Positions 1-8,473 of a stretch of 64,000 nt of DNA are shown here, piece by piece. Source of the stretch: Salegentibacter tibetensis. Its GTDB lineage: Bacteria > Bacteroidota > Bacteroidia > Flavobacteriales > Flavobacteriaceae. The notes beneath the pieces were generated by a model. That model did not search any database. It had not been told where the DNA came from and saw only the letters and a program-made list of their open reading frames with translations. Each line of letters opens with the position of its first letter. Within the stretch, counting starts at the first letter, position 1. The position numbers were made by a program, and so were the translations under genes. Location: contig NZ_JAIQZA010000025.1 of NCBI RefSeq assembly GCF_020164485.1, positions 1 to 64,000 of the forward strand, given 5' to 3'.

Positions 1-1
1 A

Positions 2-1048
2 CTTATTGGTAACAGTTCTGAAAGCCGGGTAATCAATAAAAAAATTGATGAAACCAAGGTGCAGCTCTATAAAACCCAGGACAGTCTTTTAAAAGAAGGA
101 CTGCTGATAACGGCACAGACGGTCAAAGCTAGATTTCTGGGGAGTGATCAGCAACATTATACGCTAATCTATTTGATCAAATATCACAAAGAGAAAATGG
201 GTAAGGTTTTAAAGTATGGGACTATGAAAAACTATACTACTACGGAAAACTACCTCAAAGATTTTTTAAAAGACCAGTATCATACTTCGGATATTTATTT
301 AAAACAGGTTGATTACCAATTTACATTGAGCTTTGAAAGTTTTTTAAGGGGCTTGCCCAGCCTCCAAAATAATGGAGTCATGAAACATATGGAACGCTTT
401 AAAAAATTAATGCGCCTTGCCGAAGATTTGGACTGGATTGAAAAGAACCCAACCAAAAGGTTTAAACTCCGTTTTGACCAGGTGGATATGGTCTATCTTT
501 CCAAAGCGGAATTACAAAAAATAAAAAACAAAAAATTTAAAAGGTCTACTCACAATATCAACCGAGATATTTTTGTGTTCTGCTGTTATACTGGATTGCC
601 ATATGGCGATGTCAAGGAGCTAAAGAAAAAGCATATTCAGATAGGTGTTGATGGGAATAAGTGGATCTACACCCGAAGGATCAAAACTAATACGATGCTG
701 AGAATCCCGCTGTTAGAAGAAGCTGAACGAATTCTTGAAAAGTACCAGGACCATCCAAAGGTTTGTTCCAGTGATGTTTTACTTCCGGTCTATTCCAACC
801 AGAAAACCAACCAGTACTTACGCGAAATCACTAAAGAGGTAAAGATAAATAAAGAACTTAGTTTCCACGCCGCTAGGCATACATTCGCAACAACGGTAAC
901 CTTAGCCAATGGTGTTCCTATTGAAACAGTATCTAAGCTTTTAGGACATACAAAATTATCTACTACTCAAATTTATGCCCGGGTGATTGATTCCAAAATT
1001 TCAAGTGATATGGACTCTTTGAGAATTAAATTAAATAATAAAAATTAA
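2..1048 (+). CDS. Tyrosine recombinase/integrase, 5'-truncated by the window edge
   Basis: The frame is open to the first base of the window. The first usable start inside is a GTG at 59, but the reading continues sensibly upstream, so the true start lies outside. Bacteroidetes integrases of this kind run about 400 residues with an N-terminal arm-binding domain that is mostly missing here. Visible parts (numbered from the GTG): a SAM-like core-binding domain around residues 30-130, and a catalytic domain with HAARHTF (HxxR), LLGHTKLSTTQIYARV (second His and nucleophilic Tyr). The first catalytic Arg block reads TGLPYGDVKEL, where the Arg is replaced, as is also known for the CTnDOT-type recombinases. 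It probably integrated a genomic island or conjugative element lying to the left of the window. No recombination partner gene is seen. Confidence 0.9.
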   Translation, partial: LIGNSSESRVINKKIDETKVQLYKTQDSLLKEGLLITAQTVKARFLGSDQQHYTLIYLIKYHKEKMGKVLKYGTMKNYTTTENYLKDFLKDQYHTSDIYLKQVDYQFTLSFESFLRGLPSLQNNGVMKHMERFKKLMRLAEDLDWIEKNPTKRFKLRFDQVDMVYLSKAELQKIKNKKFKRSTHNINRDIFVFCCYTGLPYGDVKELKKKHIQIGVDGNKWIYTRRIKTNTMLRIPLLEEAERILEKYQDHPKVCSSDVLLPVYSNQKTNQYLREITKEVKINKELSFHAARHTFATTVTLANGVPIETVSKLLGHTKLSTTQIYARVIDSKISSDMDSLRIKLNNKN

Positions 1049-1100
1049 AACTTCTTTTAAAGAAATGCAGTTGGTGCAAACCAAGATGTATGAAAATTTT

Positions 1101-1171
1101 GTCCCGCCCACGGGACGAAATCGAATAGCAAGAGGGTAACACGCAGAGCGATGTTATTCGATTTCTTTTTT
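1101..1171 (+). terminator. Two abutting hairpins ending in a T-run, 3' of the integrase
   Basis: A 6-bp perfect stem GTCCCG/CGGGAC (1101-1106/1111-1116) is followed without a gap by an 11-bp perfect inverted repeat GAAATCGAATA/TATTCGATTTC (1117-1127/1155-1165) and six T (1166-1171). It lies 53 bp after the integrase stop and fits a rho-independent terminator, although the 27-nt loop of the second hairpin is long. An element end or small RNA is an alternative. Confidence 0.5.
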
Positions 1172-1737
1172 AACAAAGGCCTGATTTTACAGGGCTTTTA
1201 AATTTGAAACTTTAAAAAAATATCCACCCTACTGGATATACCCGTCTGGAAAGGTCAGTAAAATAAAGATGGCGGTAGCCAGTAAGTATTAAAATAGTAT
1301 CCATTATGACAAAATAAAGGGTTCAACTAAAAACAAGTACGACAGACAAGTTGCTGAAGTTTTCTAAAAAAGCTTAGAATATAAAGTACGCGAAGTATAA
1401 TACCAAATAAGCTTTTTGACTCAAGTCCGCTAGGCGGTGACTTAAATTCACCGATCAGGATTTCATAATTTCTTTAAAACCCTTCTTACATCACCTTACC
1501 TTTCAATGCTAAAAAAACAAGCTTTGAAATTAACCGGAGCGCATAAACCGCTTTGCTATTTATAGCTCCTCTATAATTTTAAAGCTTGAAGATATAGAAG
1601 CATCAAAAGGTAATGCGATGGCACTGGAAGAAGTAAATAAAAATTCAGAATAAACCGTTTCATCCTGATCTTCACTATTTTTTCTTTTCGCCGGCAAAAG
1701 GAAAATGCTCCAGATGAAAAAAGTAAATTGGATCTTG

Positions 1738-1896
1738 TTATAAACTTTCCGGATTGAACAGGTTCGATGCTATAATCCTTAATTTATTTTTGGAGTCGGA
1801 ACTTTTAATTTCCTTCAATAATATGAGCGCATTACTACTCCATTTATTTGTATATTTGGTTAGGTCAGAATATCAAACTGCACCAATACGTTCTAT
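1738..1896 (-). pseudogene. Possible C-terminal remnant of an unidentified gene
   Basis: Read on the minus strand this stretch gives a lysine/serine-rich tail (contains YSDLTKYTNKWSSN and LRIIASNLFNPESL, then a stop), about 43 codons free of stops after one in-frame stop. Composition resembles real flavobacterial protein more than the surrounding DNA does, but I do not recognise a family and chance is not excluded. Confidence 0.2.
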
Positions 1897-1982
1897 TTAA
1901 ATTTTGAGTTAATCGTGAGTTCAAAAATTGGAACTGCGTGAAACCGTATAAATACTGGGGTTTTCAGCGTTTTAAAAGCGTT

Positions 1983-1999
1983 CTGCCACCCCGACTTTT
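1983..1999 (+). other. Possible attachment-site remnant (tRNA 3'-end-like 17-mer)
   Basis: CTGCCACCCCGACTTTT matches 15 of 17 bases of the complement of 58535-58551. The string resembles the 3' side of a T-arm/acceptor stem of a bacterial tRNA gene, the usual target of tyrosine integrases. There is no TTCGA T-loop or complete tRNA here, so it is at most a leftover half-site. It lies about 0.93 kb downstream of the integrase. Confidence 0.25.
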
Positions 2000-2164
2000 T
2001 GAGTATCAAAATACATCAAAAAAACACCTAAATAAATGATTTTCAGTTTTTTAAGTAAAACTGGGGATCATTTTTTTTAGTTTCATATCAAATAAAATGT
2101 GACCTATTCGGTTACCTGATTCATTTAATCCAGAATGATTCGGTGAATCCAATACATTTAAATG

Positions 2165-2197
2165 AAAAAAGGGATCCTTCCTAAAGAAAAATCCCTT
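2165..2197 (-). terminator. Rho-independent terminator of the minus-strand gene at 2232-2528
   Basis: A 7-bp stem AAGGGAT/ATCCCTT (2169-2175/2191-2197); on the minus strand it runs into a T-stretch (2165-2170). It is about 35 bp past the stop codon. Confidence 0.75.
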
Positions 2198-2231
2198 CTA
2201 AATTTTAATACAGAACTCAGTTAACAGTTCA

Positions 2232-2528
2232 CTATGACTTGTCTTCTTCCTCTTCGTCCTTTTCTGGGATTTCTACAATAGGTTCGTTGTAATCTGCATC
2301 ATCATAGTCCTCTTCGTCAAAATTAGCCATAGTATTTTCAAGGCGTGTACTTACCTTCACCAGGTATATAGCATCTTCAGTTTTTACCTCAACTGCTTCA
2401 ATCTTTTCGTTTTTTGCGTTTTTAAATGCAATAATTTGGTCATCGTCGTATCCGTCGGGATATTTCTCCACTAGAAGTCCGAGGATCTCTGGAGTTAGTT
2501 TCTTGTAGTCAACAATAATTCTTTTCAT
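2232..2528 (-). CDS. Conserved flavobacterial hypothetical protein with acidic tail
   Basis: A 98-residue protein that I cannot assign to a function. The first ~65 residues (start MKRIIVDYKKLTPEIL) look like a compact alpha/beta fold; the last ~30 residues are almost wholly acidic (runs of D and E, ending DEEEEDKS), which is typical of an unstructured tail. No signal peptide, membrane segment or Cys/His metal motif. It lies downstream of aroB on the same strand with a gap of about 60 bp and is followed by a clear terminator, so the two may be co-transcribed. The start ATG at 2528 is the only Met at the head of the frame. Confidence 0.75.
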   Translation of the reverse strand: MKRIIVDYKKLTPEILGLLVEKYPDGYDDDQIIAFKNAKNEKIEAVEVKTEDAIYLVKVSTRLENTMANFDEEDYDDADYNEPIVEIPEKDEEEEDKS

Positions 2529-2589
2529 AAATAAAAGTTTATGAGGATGTAGTTAGTAGGTTTTAAAAATACTGTTTTTATATTATAAA

Positions 2590-3678
2590 TCAAGCTTTCC
2601 TGTAATATTCAAAAGCATTCCAAATTAGTTCATTAGGAACTTTGCAATCTATCACTGTGTCGCCAATATCTTTTAGCAGTACAAAATTTATATTTCCGTG
2701 GGAATTTTTCTTGTCGTATTTCATCAAATCTATGATTTGCTGAATATCTTCTTCTGAAAATTCAACACGTTCATAAATATCCAGAATTTTATTAGTGATT
2801 TCCTTTAGTTTATCTTCAGGGAAATCCTGCAGTTCTTTAGAAATATAAGTGGCCAATACCATCCCAACAGCTATGGCTTCTCCATGAAGTAAAGTAGTTT
2901 TTTCTGAATGTGTCAAAAAATAGGACTCTATAGCATGACCAAGTGTGTGGCCGTAATTTAGTGTTTTTCGTAATCCGTTTTCTTCGGGATCTTCGGTAAC
3001 TACTTTAGATTTAATCTCTACCGATTCTTTAATGATCTCGTCCAGGTCATCTAAAGTAAGTTCACTTAGATTAGTCACCTTATTCCAGTAAGTTTCGCTG
3101 CTAATTAGGGCGTGTTTTAAAATTTCAGCAAGACCGCTTCGCATTTCGGTTTGCGGTAAGGTAGCCAGAAATGAGGGATCAATTATCACCATTTCTGCAT
3201 GGTTAATAACCCCAATTTGATTTTTTAAGTTCCCGAGATCAACACCGGTTTTTCCGCCAACCGATGCATCTACCATAGCCAGTAAGCTGGTGGGTACGTT
3301 TATATAACTAATGCCACGTTTAAAAGTTGAAGCAACAAATCCGCCAAGATCGGTTACCACGCCACCACCAACATTTATCATCAGGCTTTTACGATCGGCA
3401 TCTAATTCAGAAAGGGCATTCCATAAACCGGTACAGGTCTCTAGATTTTTATTGATTTCACCGGCTTCAATTTCTAAAATATCAAAATTCTCGGAAGCTT
3501 CAATCTTCTGAAGGAAAACAGCCAGGCAATCACGATGTGTGTTATTGTCTACTAAAATAAAGACTTTAGAAGGTTTTGATTCCTTTAAATAAGCATTTAT
3601 TTGGAGAAAGCCGTCTTCCTGGAAGTAAACCGGCCCATTAACTGCCATATTAGACATAGTTCTTGACGTTTTTAGCAT
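2590..3678 (-). CDS. aroB: 3-dehydroquinate synthase
   Basis: Second step of the shikimate pathway: converts DAHP to 3-dehydroquinate using NAD and a divalent metal, in the cytoplasm. The 362-residue length is normal for the family. Diagnostic blocks in order: GGGVVTDLGGF (NAD binding, ~residue 104), PTSLLAMVDASVGGKTGVDLG-type segment (~129-150), the metal-ligand region LAEILKHALI (~183-192) and NYGHTLGHAIE (~241), which carries the metal-binding His. The chosen start at 3678 gives MLKTSRTMSNMAVNG; an internal Met 7 residues on is equally possible. It is transcribed divergently from the proline dehydrogenase gene (86 bp apart). Confidence 0.96.
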   Translation of the reverse strand: MLKTSRTMSNMAVNGPVYFQEDGFLQINAYLKESKPSKVFILVDNNTHRDCLAVFLQKIEASENFDILEIEAGEINKNLETCTGLWNALSELDADRKSLMINVGGGVVTDLGGFVASTFKRGISYINVPTSLLAMVDASVGGKTGVDLGNLKNQIGVINHAEMVIIDPSFLATLPQTEMRSGLAEILKHALISSETYWNKVTNLSELTLDDLDEIIKESVEIKSKVVTEDPEENGLRKTLNYGHTLGHAIESYFLTHSEKTTLLHGEAIAVGMVLATYISKELQDFPEDKLKEITNKILDIYERVEFSEEDIQQIIDLMKYDKKNSHGNINFVLLKDIGDTVIDCKVPNELIWNAFEYYRKA

Positions 3679-3737
3679 TTGTGATTCGGCTTCGAAAATA
3701 AGCAGAAATATTCATAATAAAATCAAACTTCAATAAT

Positions 3738-3745
3738 TATATTTG
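3738..3745 (+). promoter_or_regulatory. Candidate -7 box of the proline dehydrogenase gene
   Basis: TATATTTG matches the Bacteroidetes -7 consensus TAnnTTTG and ends 19 bp before the ATG at 3765. A matching -33 TTG is not obvious, so this is a one-box call. Confidence 0.4.
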
Positions 3746-3764
3746 CGGCACTTAAGACACGCTC

Positions 3765-4967
3765 ATGATTAATAGAAAAATCTTTAACGACACTAAAACA
3801 GCTTTTAAATTAAAAACCGATTTAGAGCTGGATCGTGCTATCTTTTTGTTTAGCATGATGAATAAAAAGCAGTTGGTTGACGTTGGTTCCTGGTTGACCA
3901 AATTTTCTTTAAAACTACACCTGCCGGTAGAGGGACTGATTAAAAAGACAATTTTTGAACAGTTTTGTGGTGGTATAACCGAAGAGGATTGTAAGCCACT
4001 TACCAAGGAAATGTATTCTAAAAAACTGCATAGCATCCTTGATTACTCGGTAGAAGGGAAGGAAACTGAAGAACAATTTGATTCTGCTTTAAATAAGAAA
4101 ATGAAGTTGATAAAATTCGCTGCGGAAAGTGATGAATTACCATTTTCTCTCTTTAAACCAACCGGAATAGGAAGATTTGCTATCTGGGAAAAAATCACGG
4201 AGCGTATTAATCTTAGTGATGACGAAAAAGAAGAATGGGAACGTGTTAAGGAAAGAGTTAATAGCCTTTGTAAATGTGCTTACGATAACAACGTAAGATT
4301 ATATGCCGATGCCGAGGAAAGCTGGATGCAACTCGCAGCCGATGAGTTGATGGAGGAAATGATGAAGAAATATAATAAGGACAAAATCCTTATTTATAAT
4401 ACCTTCCAGTGTTACCGTTGGGACAGATTGGAATATGTGAAAGCTTTACACGAAAGAGCTAAAAAAGAAGGATTTAAAGTCGGAGCTAAGATTGTACGCG
4501 GAGCTTATATGGAGAAGGAAAATGCGCGCGCCAAAAAATACAATTATACTTCACCAATTTGCGAAAACAAAGAAGCAACAGATGTTAACTTTAACAGTGT
4601 GATGTCTTATTGTTTAGCAAATCTTCAGGATATTCACTTATTTATAGGAACTCATAATGAGGTGAGTAATTATCTTGCGCTGCAAAGTATGGAAGACAAA
4701 GGATTACCTTTAGACGACGATCGTATTTGGTTTAGCCAGTTGTACGGGATGAGTGATCATATTAGTTATAACTTGGCCAAAAAAGGTTATAATTCAGCTA
4801 AATTACTGCCTTTCGGACCGGTACGGGAAGTAGTGCCGTACTTATTGAGAAGGGCACAGGAAAATACATCTGTAAAAGGACAAACCGGTCGTGAACTTTC
4901 GCTTCTGGAAGAAGAAAAGAAACGCAGAAAAGGTCAGCCTACCAAACACGATAGGGGCGAGCATTAA
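3765..4967 (+). CDS. Proline dehydrogenase (monofunctional PutA-type)
   Basis: Oxidises L-proline to 1-pyrroline-5-carboxylate with FAD and passes electrons to the quinone pool. At 400 residues it has only the PRODH barrel, without the P5C dehydrogenase half found in proteobacterial PutA; it has the larger size common in Bacteroidota and eukaryotes. Motifs: KIVRGAYMEKE (~residue 243), the QLYGMSDH strand (~325), and the substrate-binding C-terminal block PFGPVREVVPYLLRRAQEN (~346-364), with the two adjacent Arg expected to grip the proline carboxylate. No partner P5C dehydrogenase gene lies nearby. The C-terminus (KKRRKGQPTKHDRGEH) is basic. Start ATG 3765 follows the TAnnTTTG box closely. 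Confidence 0.94.
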   Translation: MINRKIFNDTKTAFKLKTDLELDRAIFLFSMMNKKQLVDVGSWLTKFSLKLHLPVEGLIKKTIFEQFCGGITEEDCKPLTKEMYSKKLHSILDYSVEGKETEEQFDSALNKKMKLIKFAAESDELPFSLFKPTGIGRFAIWEKITERINLSDDEKEEWERVKERVNSLCKCAYDNNVRLYADAEESWMQLAADELMEEMMKKYNKDKILIYNTFQCYRWDRLEYVKALHERAKKEGFKVGAKIVRGAYMEKENARAKKYNYTSPICENKEATDVNFNSVMSYCLANLQDIHLFIGTHNEVSNYLALQSMEDKGLPLDDDRIWFSQLYGMSDHISYNLAKKGYNSAKLLPFGPVREVVPYLLRRAQENTSVKGQTGRELSLLEEEKKRRKGQPTKHDRGEH

Positions 4968-5004
4968 ATTTAAAAAGCTGTTTGGGAATCAAATTTCTTA
5001 GGCC

Positions 5005-5087
5005 GTCATTCTGAACTCGTTTCAGAATCTAATATGTTAGAACTCCGAAAAATTATCGGAGCAGGCTCTGAAACGAGTTCAGGTTGA
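5005..5087. repeat. Long intergenic inverted repeat
   Basis: A perfect 16-bp arm CTGAACTCGTTTCAGA (5011-5026) pairs with 5067-5082, flanked by GTCA/TGAC-like ends, and an inner 6-bp stem CTCCGA/TCGGAG (5043-5048/5056-5061) sits in the loop. Sequences beginning with GTCATTCTGAA are common intergenic dyads in Bacteroidetes. It lies between the convergent proline dehydrogenase and yebC genes and could end transcription of both. Confidence 0.7.
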
Positions 5088-5138
5088 CGATTAAAGAATA
5101 ATCCCAAATAGCTTTTTTACGTTTTATACTGAAGAAAA

Positions 5139-5858
5139 CTAATCCTCGGTTTCTTCCATAGTATGATATACATTTTGTACATCGTCGTCTTCTTCCAGTC
5201 TTTCCAGTAGTTTTTCAACATCAGCGGCTTCTTCTGCTGAAAGTGGTTTTGTTACCTGTGGGATTCTTTCAAACCCTGAAGAAAGTATTTCGATTTCCCG
5301 GTTTTCCAGTTCTTTTTGGATCGCTCCAAAAAATTCGAAGGGCGCATAAATATGAATTCCATCTTCATCTTCAAAAACTTCTTCAGCCCCAAAATCTATA
5401 AATTCCAGTTCCAGTTCTTCCACGTCCAATCCTTCAGCATTCAACCTGAAATTACAGGTATGATCAAACATAAACTCTACAGATCCTGAAGTTCCCAGGT
5501 TTCCGTCACATTTATTAAAATGAGAACGAACATTGGCAACAGTACGGTTATTGTTGTCGGTAGCGGTTTCTACCAACACAGCGATTCCGTGGGGGGCGTA
5601 ACCTTCAAACAGTACAACTTTATAATCGCCCTGACTTTTATCACTAGCCCTTTTAATGGCACGTTCAATATTGTCTTTGGGCATATTCACGCTCTTCGCG
5701 TTTTGGATAACCGCCCTTAGTTTTGCATTGGTATCAGGATCGGGTCCGCCTTCTTTAACGGCCATAACGATATCTTTTCCAATACGGGTAAAGGCTTTGG
5801 CCATTGCAGACCAGCGTTTCATCTTACGCGCCTTTCTAAATTCAAATGCTCTTCCCAT
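5139..5858 (-). CDS. YebC/PmpR family protein (TACO1-like)
   Basis: A cytoplasmic protein of the YebC/TACO1 family, annotated historically as a transcription regulator and tied in recent work to translation of difficult peptide stretches. The full family length (239 residues) is present. Start MGRAFEFRKARKMKRWSAMAKAF is the family N-terminus; the conserved middle includes GGPDPDTNAKLR (~37-48), NMPKDNIERAIKRA (~58-71) and EGYAPHGIA (~84-92), and the C-terminal domain ends in an acidic tail. Downstream lies the large dyad at 5005-5087. A TAnnTTTG promoter (5882-5889) precedes it. Confidence 0.93.
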   Translation of the reverse strand: MGRAFEFRKARKMKRWSAMAKAFTRIGKDIVMAVKEGGPDPDTNAKLRAVIQNAKSVNMPKDNIERAIKRASDKSQGDYKVVLFEGYAPHGIAVLVETATDNNNRTVANVRSHFNKCDGNLGTSGSVEFMFDHTCNFRLNAEGLDVEELELEFIDFGAEEVFEDEDGIHIYAPFEFFGAIQKELENREIEILSSGFERIPQVTKPLSAEEAADVEKLLERLEEDDDVQNVYHTMEETED

Positions 5859-5881
5859 TTATTCTGAATAAAAAATTGAGA

Positions 5882-5909
5882 CAAAAATATAAAAAAGCTT
5901 CCAATTCAA
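5882..5909 (-). promoter_or_regulatory. Candidate promoter of the yebC-like gene
   Basis: On the minus strand TATTTTTG (plus 5882-5889) fits TAnnTTTG, with TTG (plus 5907-5909) 17 bp upstream as the -33 element. It overlaps the terminator hairpin of the upstream pterin dehydratase gene. Confidence 0.4.
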
Positions 5910-5928
5910 TTTGAAAATTGGAAGCTTT
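5890..5928 (-). terminator. Rho-independent terminator of the pterin dehydratase gene
   Basis: A 13-bp stem AAAGCTTCCAATT (5894-5906) pairs with 5916-5928; read on the minus strand it ends in a T-run. It lies 26 bp past the stop codon at 5954. Confidence 0.8.
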
Positions 5929-5953
5929 AAATTTTAAAATATTTTTTCTGAAA

Positions 5954-6244
5954 CTAAGCTGAAGCCTCTACTATTTCTTCAATAGCTTTTGCCAGCTTAA
6001 AATCCTTTTCGGTTATCCCATCTGCATCGTGGGTGGAAAGTGAGATTTCCAGTTCGTTGTACACGTTTCCCCAGTTAGGATGGTGTTCCTGGGCTTCAGC
6101 TTCAAAAGCAATACGCATCATTACCGTAAAAGCATCTTTAAAATTAGCAAACTGAAAAGATGTATGAATTGCATTATCCTTGTAGACCCATCCTTCAAGA
6201 CTCTCCAACTTTTTATTGATTTCGTCTTCGCTAAGCTTTTTCAT
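5954..6244 (-). CDS. 4a-hydroxytetrahydrobiopterin dehydratase (pterin-4a-carbinolamine dehydratase)
   Basis: Dehydrates the 4a-carbinolamine formed by aromatic amino acid hydroxylases so that the pterin cofactor can be recycled. At 96 residues it has the family length. The signature EHHPNW (~residues 53-58), followed by VYNELEISLSTHDADGIT, contains the active-site His pair and the THD motif. No phenylalanine hydroxylase is in the window. Monocistronic by its own terminator; about 90 bp separate its start from the SDR gene upstream. Confidence 0.93.
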   Translation of the reverse strand: MKKLSEDEINKKLESLEGWVYKDNAIHTSFQFANFKDAFTVMMRIAFEAEAQEHHPNWGNVYNELEISLSTHDADGITEKDFKLAKAIEEIVEASA

Positions 6245-6333
6245 CTTAATAATTTTTAGTGATTAGTTCTTTAAATTTAAGCATCTAAAGCCTGAATTTT
6301 TAATCTATATCACTTTTAGTACAAGATTAACAC

Positions 6334-7149
6334 CTAGTTCTTTACTGAAGCCTTTGTGACCTGTTGTACTGAAACCTGCAGGTTTTTGGGTAAGATATTT
6401 TCTTTGGGTAAAACCGCTAAAAACCGATCGAAATTAGAATCGTAGATATTTTTAAAAATAAGGTTCTTATGTCCTAGAACTTCGCAAACTTCTTCAATAA
6501 AATCTTTTTGATGAACCAGGTCGGTGCTGCCTAGATGAAAAACCCCTTGTTTTTTACGATTAATGATATAATGAATTTGCTGGGTTACTTTTTCAATTTC
6601 AGTAACATTAATTACCACGTTTGGAAAAACCTCTATAGCTTCCCCTAAATCTATAAGCGTTTTAATTTGCTTGATCCGGGGAGAATTTTGGCCAAAAACC
6701 ATGGGCAAACGTAAGATGTTGTATTTATCGTTTGGAAGTCTTAGCAGTGCATTTTCAATTTTAATTTTAAACCTGCCGTAAATACTTTGCGATAAAGTCT
6801 TATCGTATTCATAAGAGGGAAAATTGGTAAAAGCATCAAATACATTGGCCGATGAAATAAAAAGCAATTTACACTTATGGGTAAGGATATAGTTGATTAT
6901 TTCAAAATGCGCGATAATTTGGGCGTCAAAATTTCCCCGAACAGCGGAGATAATTATTGTAGGCTTTATATTTTGAAGCAGGATTTCAATATTTTCAGTT
7001 TCCATGTCAAAATGGTGAAACTGATGATTTTCCTCAAAAACGCGGTTTGCAGTATGATAGGTTCCGTGGGTATCAAAAAAGGAGCACAGTTCTTTATATA
7101 AGGCATTGCCTATAAAGCCGCTTGCTCCTAAAATTAAAATTCGTTCCAA
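6334..7149 (-). CDS. NAD-dependent epimerase/dehydratase family protein (extended SDR, RmlD-like)
   Basis: A Rossmann-fold short-chain dehydrogenase of 271 residues. GASGFIGNALY (residues 8-18) is the glycine-rich nucleotide-binding loop; FISSANVFD (~97-105) gives the catalytic Ser region, and YGRFK (~124-128) matches the YxxxK pair. The body resembles dTDP-4-dehydrorhamnose reductase, but no sugar-nucleotide genes stand nearby, so the substrate is unknown. It starts 3 bp after the gcvT stop, so the two are almost certainly one transcript; whether they share a pathway is not clear. Confidence 0.82.
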   Translation of the reverse strand: MERILILGASGFIGNALYKELCSFFDTHGTYHTANRVFEENHQFHHFDMETENIEILLQNIKPTIIISAVRGNFDAQIIAHFEIINYILTHKCKLLFISSANVFDAFTNFPSYEYDKTLSQSIYGRFKIKIENALLRLPNDKYNILRLPMVFGQNSPRIKQIKTLIDLGEAIEVFPNVVINVTEIEKVTQQIHYIINRKKQGVFHLGSTDLVHQKDFIEEVCEVLGHKNLIFKNIYDSNFDRFLAVLPKENILPKNLQVSVQQVTKASVKN

Positions 7150-7152
7150 AAA

Positions 7153-8235
7153 TTATCCTTTATAAAAGGGCAATTTCACCTGTACGGCCGGAATGGATTT
7201 CTTTCTAACTTTTATAAAAATCTTGTTGCCAAATTTAGCAACTTCAGCAGGCACGTAGCCTAAGCCTATTCCTTTTTCCAGCGATGGTGACATTGTCCCC
7301 GAAGTTACTTCGCCAATAACCTTGCCATCTTCATCTTCAATTTCGTAACCCTGGCGTGGGATTCCACGCTCTTCCATTTCAAATGCGATCAACTTTCGTT
7401 TTGGCCCTTCTTCTTTTTCTTTCTTTAATGCTTCAGAATTAATAAAGTCTTTGGTGAATTTGGTGATCCAGCCTAATTTAGCTTCAATAGGGGAAGTGGT
7501 TTCGTCAATATCATTTCCGTAGAGACAAAAGCCCATTTCCAGTCTTAAAGTATCACGTGCAGCCAGTCCTATGGGTTTTATTCCGAAGTCTTTTCCGGCC
7601 TCCATCACACGATCCCAAATTTGCTCGGCATCTTCGTTTTTGAAATAGATCTCAAATCCGCCGCTTCCGGTATAACCTGTAGCTGAAATTATCACTTTAT
7701 CTACTCCCGCAAATTCGGCAACTTCAAAAGTGTAAAATTTCATATTAGAAAGGTCTACATCTGTCAAAGATTGCATTGCTTCGGCAGCTTTTGGCCCCTG
7801 AATTGCTAAAAGCGAAAATTCGTCTGACATATCACGCATTGTAGCATCCATCGTATTATGCTGCGAGATCCAGTTCCAGTCTTTATCAATATTAGAAGCA
7901 TTTACTACCAGTAAATATTTTTCAGAATTAATCCTGTAAATGATTAAATCGTCTACAATTCCGCCGGTTTCATTAGGCATCACGGTGTATTGTGCTTTCC
8001 CGTCTACCAGTTTTGAAGCATCATTGGTAGTAATCTTTTGTATAAGTTCCAGTGCCTTATCACCGGTGATAAGGAATTCTCCCATATGGGAAACATCAAA
8101 AACACCTAATTTCTCACGAACGTTTTGATGTTCAATATTTACACCTTCATAGGAAACAGGCATATTATAACCTGCAAAAGGTACCATTTTGGCATTTAGT
8201 TCTTTATGTCTGGCAGCGAGGGCAACTTCTTTCAT
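7153..8235 (-). CDS. gcvT: Aminomethyltransferase (glycine cleavage T protein)
   Basis: Transfers the methylene group from the lipoyl-H protein to tetrahydrofolate, releasing ammonia, as part of the glycine cleavage complex. The 360-residue length is standard. Recognisable blocks: PVSYEGVN and FDVSHMGEF (~27-55), [16 protein letters not shown] (~69-84), [11 protein letters not shown] (~115-125), [11 protein letters not shown] (~188-198), [15 protein letters not shown] (~227-241) containing the folate-binding region, and [10 protein letters not shown] near the C-terminus. gcvH and gcvP are not in the window. No glycine riboswitch is visible in the 214 bp upstream. Confidence 0.96.
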   Translation of the reverse strand: MKEVALAARHKELNAKMVPFAGYNMPVSYEGVNIEHQNVREKLGVFDVSHMGEFLITGDKALELIQKITTNDASKLVDGKAQYTVMPNETGGIVDDLIIYRINSEKYLLVVNASNIDKDWNWISQHNTMDATMRDMSDEFSLLAIQGPKAAEAMQSLTDVDLSNMKFYTFEVAEFAGVDKVIISATGYTGSGGFEIYFKNEDAEQIWDRVMEAGKDFGIKPIGLAARDTLRLEMGFCLYGNDIDETTSPIEAKLGWITKFTKDFINSEALKKEKEEGPKRKLIAFEMEERGIPRQGYEIEDEDGKVIGEVTSGTMSPSLEKGIGLGYVPAEVAKFGNKIFIKVRKKSIPAVQVKLPFYKG

Positions 8236-8473
8236 TTTATCTAAAATTTGCGCAAATTTATTGATTTCACTTTGAATACAATATTAAAAAGGGCTTTTTG
8301 TGAAGAATCCTTGGAATAATGGAGCAGGGCTTAGTTTCCCAGGTAATAAAGTCTTTGAATTAAACTTTTATTGGCAAATCCATTTGAAATTTAAGTTTAG
8401 ATTAATTTTTTAAGCCGAAGCTTTCAGGCATTAATTTGTAATTTTATGAATGAAAATTTCAACGAAGCCAATT

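Larger units (their letters stand above)
1172..2164. other. Gene-free stretch behind the integrase
   Basis: About 1 kb with stops in all frames and no recognisable gene. The only signals I can point to are a short sense-like reading on the minus strand (1738-1896) and a tRNA-3'-end-like string (1983-1999), both listed separately. It looks like decayed island DNA. Confidence 0.5.

Noticed and set aside
1930-2000. A tRNA gene ending at the CCCCGAC string
   Set aside because: No TTCGA T-loop, no anticodon arm and no 5' strand complementary to the acceptor end can be drawn.
3752-4036. A 94-codon minus-strand frame inside the proline dehydrogenase gene
   Set aside because: It is antisense to a well-supported family member and has no features of its own, like the other antisense frames in gyrA, clpC, nirB and nasA.
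8236-8449. A glycine riboswitch in front of gcvT
   Set aside because: The tandem GGAGAG-type cores are not present in this interval.
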